From: an uncultured Hungatella sp.
GTDB taxonomy: Bacteria; Bacillota; Clostridia; Lachnospirales; Lachnospiraceae
Length of the DNA stretch: 58,625 nucleotides
Direction of reading: 5' to 3'
NCBI GenBank assembly: GCA_947089145.1
Contig: CAMUJH010000027.1
Location: forward strand, 1-58,625
A model generated the notes under the pieces. The model saw nothing but the letters and a program-made list of their open reading frames with translations, was not told the DNA's origin and did no database searches. A program made the position numbers and the translations under genes. Below, piece by piece: positions 56,818-58,625 of the stretch; position 1 is the stretch's first letter; each line of letters opens with the position of its first letter.

Positions 56818-57103
56818 GGGGACGGCTACGCACCATGCCCCCTGCTGCCAGATCATAGATATCCGGAGCAGGGGCAGCAGGGAGCATGGGAAACTGCAGG
56901 CGAAAGCCAGGGGGATTGATGAACGGTTCTATTCTCTGGATGAACGGAGCCAGAGAGCCATCCTTATCCAAATGATTGGATACCTGGAGGCATCCAAGGA
57001 TCTGATTTCATCCGGAAGGCAGGCGCGGCCTAATGAGATATCGAGGACATTCAGCGTCATGGAAGATATGATAAACGAGGCATGGAAGGGAGGAATGATA
57101 TAA
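56807..57103 (+). CDS. Small hypothetical protein
   Basis: A 98-aa protein from TTG 56807 with AAGGAGG nine bases upstream, overlapping the previous gene by 11 bp. Helical, with FYSLDERSQRAILIQMIGYL. Its 5' end contains the CCTGCTGCC/GGCAGCAGG inverted pair (56841-56881). No family recognised. Confidence 0.5.
   Translation: MQAKGTATHHAPCCQIIDIRSRGSREHGKLQAKARGIDERFYSLDERSQRAILIQMIGYLEASKDLISSGRQARPNEISRTFSVMEDMINEAWKGGMI
56841..56881. repeat. Second CCTGCTGCC / GGCAGCAGG inverted pair
   Basis: CCTGCTGCC (56841-56849) and GGCAGCAGG (56873-56881) form a perfect 9-bp stem with a 23-base loop, inside the 5' part of a small gene. Confidence 0.6.
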
Positions 57104-57104
57104 G

Positions 57105-57422
57105 ATGGAGCAGTATGAGGCATTTAAAAAGGTAAGGGAGGCCAAGGCAAAAGGTGATCTGATCGGCACCATCCATAATTCGGAGGTGTATGAGCTGCTG
57201 GGGTTCCATAAGGTGACAACCGAGGGGGAAAAGGAGTCATGGGAGGCTTTCACGGAGGCACTGGAAAGCGTGGCCGGAGATGTGCCTGACAATAAAAGAA
57301 ACGATGTGGAGGATCGGGTCCAGGACTTTGGGAATGAGAGGGAGGAAACAGGGTTCCGGATTGGTTTCCATATGGCCATGCGTCTTTGCATGGAAGGCAT
57401 GAATGGGGGTGTGATGATATGA
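57105..57422 (+). CDS. Small hypothetical protein
   Basis: A 105-aa protein starting MEQYEAFKKVREAKAKGDLI. It ends with GFRIGFHMAMRLCMEGMNGG. AAGGGAGGAATGATATAAG precedes the ATG. It overlaps the next gene by ATGA. The ending GFxxGFxxAM recalls neighbouring small proteins. No family recognised. Confidence 0.6.
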   Translation: MEQYEAFKKVREAKAKGDLIGTIHNSEVYELLGFHKVTTEGEKESWEAFTEALESVAGDVPDNKRNDVEDRVQDFGNEREETGFRIGFHMAMRLCMEGMNGGVMI

Positions 57423-57898
57423 GCGCCCTTATGAAGGAAATAGATACGATTCAGTCCGATATGGCATGCATGGAGGGAATGCTGGAGGCGCTGGCTAAAG
57501 GCGCCTATACTGGCATGAGGGTAGAATACATAGGGAACTCCCTGGAGATATTGAGGGATTATTTAGGGCAGAGGGCGGAGCGGCTTGATATGCTCTACTC
57601 CCCTATCCTGAAAATGTGGAGGGAAGGGGATGCCGCTGCAGGGAAGTCCCTTTCAGATAAATGTAGCGGATGGGATAGGTTTTCGGCGGATGCCGGGAGG
57701 ATGGCGCCGCAGAGCAGGGAGGTGGAGGTAGCGTATGGGCGCCTTTCCCCATATCTGGAAAAGCTGTCAGGGAAGCAGCAGGAAGCCTTGTGCCTTGTGA
57801 TTAGGGACATTGGAGTCGCATCCAGAAGGCAAGGCTTTGCTGAGGGATTCACGGCAGCAGTTAACCGGATACGTGGGGAGGAGGAGACGGATGGATAA
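57419..57898 (+). CDS. Hypothetical helical protein
   Basis: A 159-aa protein starting in an ATGA overlap. Helical throughout (MSALMKEIDTIQSDMACMEG, LEKLSGKQQEALCLVIRDIG), ending GFAEGFTAAVNRIRGEEETD. It overlaps the excisionase-like gene by 8 bp, so the last genes are translated as a unit. Confidence 0.6.
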   Translation: MSALMKEIDTIQSDMACMEGMLEALAKGAYTGMRVEYIGNSLEILRDYLGQRAERLDMLYSPILKMWREGDAAAGKSLSDKCSGWDRFSADAGRMAPQSREVEVAYGRLSPYLEKLSGKQQEALCLVIRDIGVASRRQGFAEGFTAAVNRIRGEEETDG

Positions 57899-58283
57899 GG
57901 TCATGTATAATGTGGGGGACATTGCGGAAGATCTCTCGATCCCGCAGGAAGAGGCGGAGAAGCTGCTTAAGGGTCTGTCTGCTCGGATGGAGAACGCTGG
58001 GCATCTGACCATACGGGGTATGGTGCCCAGGACATATTATGAGAAACAGAAGGAAGCCGGATTTCTTTTGGATAAACCGGAGGAGCCTGCTGCCAGGACT
58101 CCGCTGAATGAAAAGCGGCTGCTAAGCCTGGAGGAATTCTGTGAGTATGCCGGCGGCATTGGGATATGTACCGCAAGGAAACATATCCGAAAGATTGGCG
58201 CAGAGATACGGATCGGCGGCAGGTGCCTTGTGGATCGGGTGAAATTCGACCACTGGTGCGATAGTTGCCATTCGCAGAAGTAA
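57891..58283 (+). CDS. Two-domain HTH / excisionase-like protein
   Basis: A 130-aa protein. The N-terminal half is a MerR-like HTH (MYNVGDIAEDLSIPQEEAEK, RGMVPRTYYEKQKEAG). The C-terminal half (LLSLEEFCEYAGGIGICTAR, then GGRCLVDRVKFDHWCDSC) is the same domain as the protein at 44660. This looks like a fused regulator-excisionase. GGAGGAGGAG precedes ATG 57891. It is the last gene in the window. Confidence 0.7.
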   Translation: MDKVMYNVGDIAEDLSIPQEEAEKLLKGLSARMENAGHLTIRGMVPRTYYEKQKEAGFLLDKPEEPAARTPLNEKRLLSLEEFCEYAGGIGICTARKHIRKIGAEIRIGGRCLVDRVKFDHWCDSCHSQK

Positions 58284-58625
58284 GGAGATGGTGTTGAGAC
58301 TTTCAGATTGGCTCATATTTGGGCGGTAAGGAGAAAAAGGATTTTATCATTGAGAGGCCCAAAACGGCACGACGGGCAAATTAGAGGGCATAGGAGGTAG
58401 GATAATCAAAGGGAAAGCGGAGGCTCCCGCCATGCTGCAACATGGGGGAGCCGATAAGGAGCAAAGGTGCATGATAAGGCGCACCAAAGCATTTGTATTA
58501 TAACTGATTTCCGAGGCATTCACAATATAGATTAGACAGGCGGCCCCTGCTGCCATTTTGCATATTTTTGGAAAGCAATTTGGTGATATGTCAAGAGGAA
58601 AATGAAAAAGTTTTTCAGAGAAAAG
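58284..58625 (+). other. Non-coding end region with two strong hairpins
   Basis: No credible gene. GGCTCCC (58422-58428) pairs with GGGAGCC (58446-58452), enclosing an inner CATG/CATG stem; GGTGC (58466-58470) pairs with GCACC (58480-58484). Such paired stems precede transfer origins or form structured RNAs. A CCTGCTGCC lies at 58546. Confidence 0.45.

Overview
The window reads as a chromosomal segment of a gut-type Firmicute, most likely a Lachnospiraceae member (Clostridia). This is inferred from AGGAGG ribosome sites, gene families common in that group, moderate GC content and the GuaA sequence style. About 9.5 kb of host backbone is followed by some 49 kb of mobile DNA that continues past the right edge.

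Backbone (1-9,530): an AraC-type regulator next to a MATE efflux pump, an ArsR-type winged-helix regulator, a Crp/Fnr-type regulator, a ZIP metal transporter, a YitT-type membrane protein, a Sel1-repeat protein, and a GMP synthase whose glutaminase half is eroded. A terminal-inverted-repeat element (110-269) and a solitary copy of its end (4,332-4,358) lie here, as does a two-unit structured repeat (6,334-6,580).

Element 1, a defective prophage (about 9,535-44,280), is inserted just past guaA. It starts with a predicted type I toxin-antitoxin locus (41-aa holin-like toxin plus antisense RNA) and a tyrosine integrase. A repressor and divergent early region follow, with several small XRE and zinc-ribbon proteins. 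A recombination module comes next: a candidate annealing protein, a DUF3846 protein and an SbcD/SbcC pair. Replication genes include a replisome organizer with internal iterons, a RecU resolvase and a DnaN sliding clamp. There are also three methyltransferase-like proteins, a PcfK/PcfJ pair, a DUF5131 radical-SAM protein and many small hypothetical genes. The late end carries an ArpU-like regulator, then an unusual cassette (38,386-42,954): a sodium:solute symporter, two PP-loop/PAPS-reductase-like proteins and two ParB/sulfiredoxin-fold proteins, directly before terS. TerL is cut off after about 162 residues, and no portal, capsid, tail or lysis module follows.

Element 2 or a mosaic remnant (about 44,280-58,625+): an excisionase-like protein, a small winged-helix replication-type protein with an adjacent iteron array, a sigma-70 factor, an HTH regulator, a KilAC-type antirepressor, one isolated head-tail protein and a SEC-C protein. 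These are followed by a HicA toxin with two HicB proteins, two tandem Uma2 nucleases, an odd lipoprotein, two XRE proteins, a HIRAN protein and a run of small uncharacterised genes ending in a second excisionase-like protein. Several genes are broken by single-base changes, so much of this part is decaying. The 9-mer GGCAGCAGG/CCTGCTGCC is strikingly frequent here.

The strongest candidate for an undescribed system is the symporter / PP-loop / ParB cassette. Its two PP-loop and two ParB proteins resemble a duplicated IbrA/IbrB-type pair. Its position before terS and its companion transporter suggest adenylation- or sulfur-dependent modification of DNA or a nucleotide, but no enzymatic activity can be proven from sequence.
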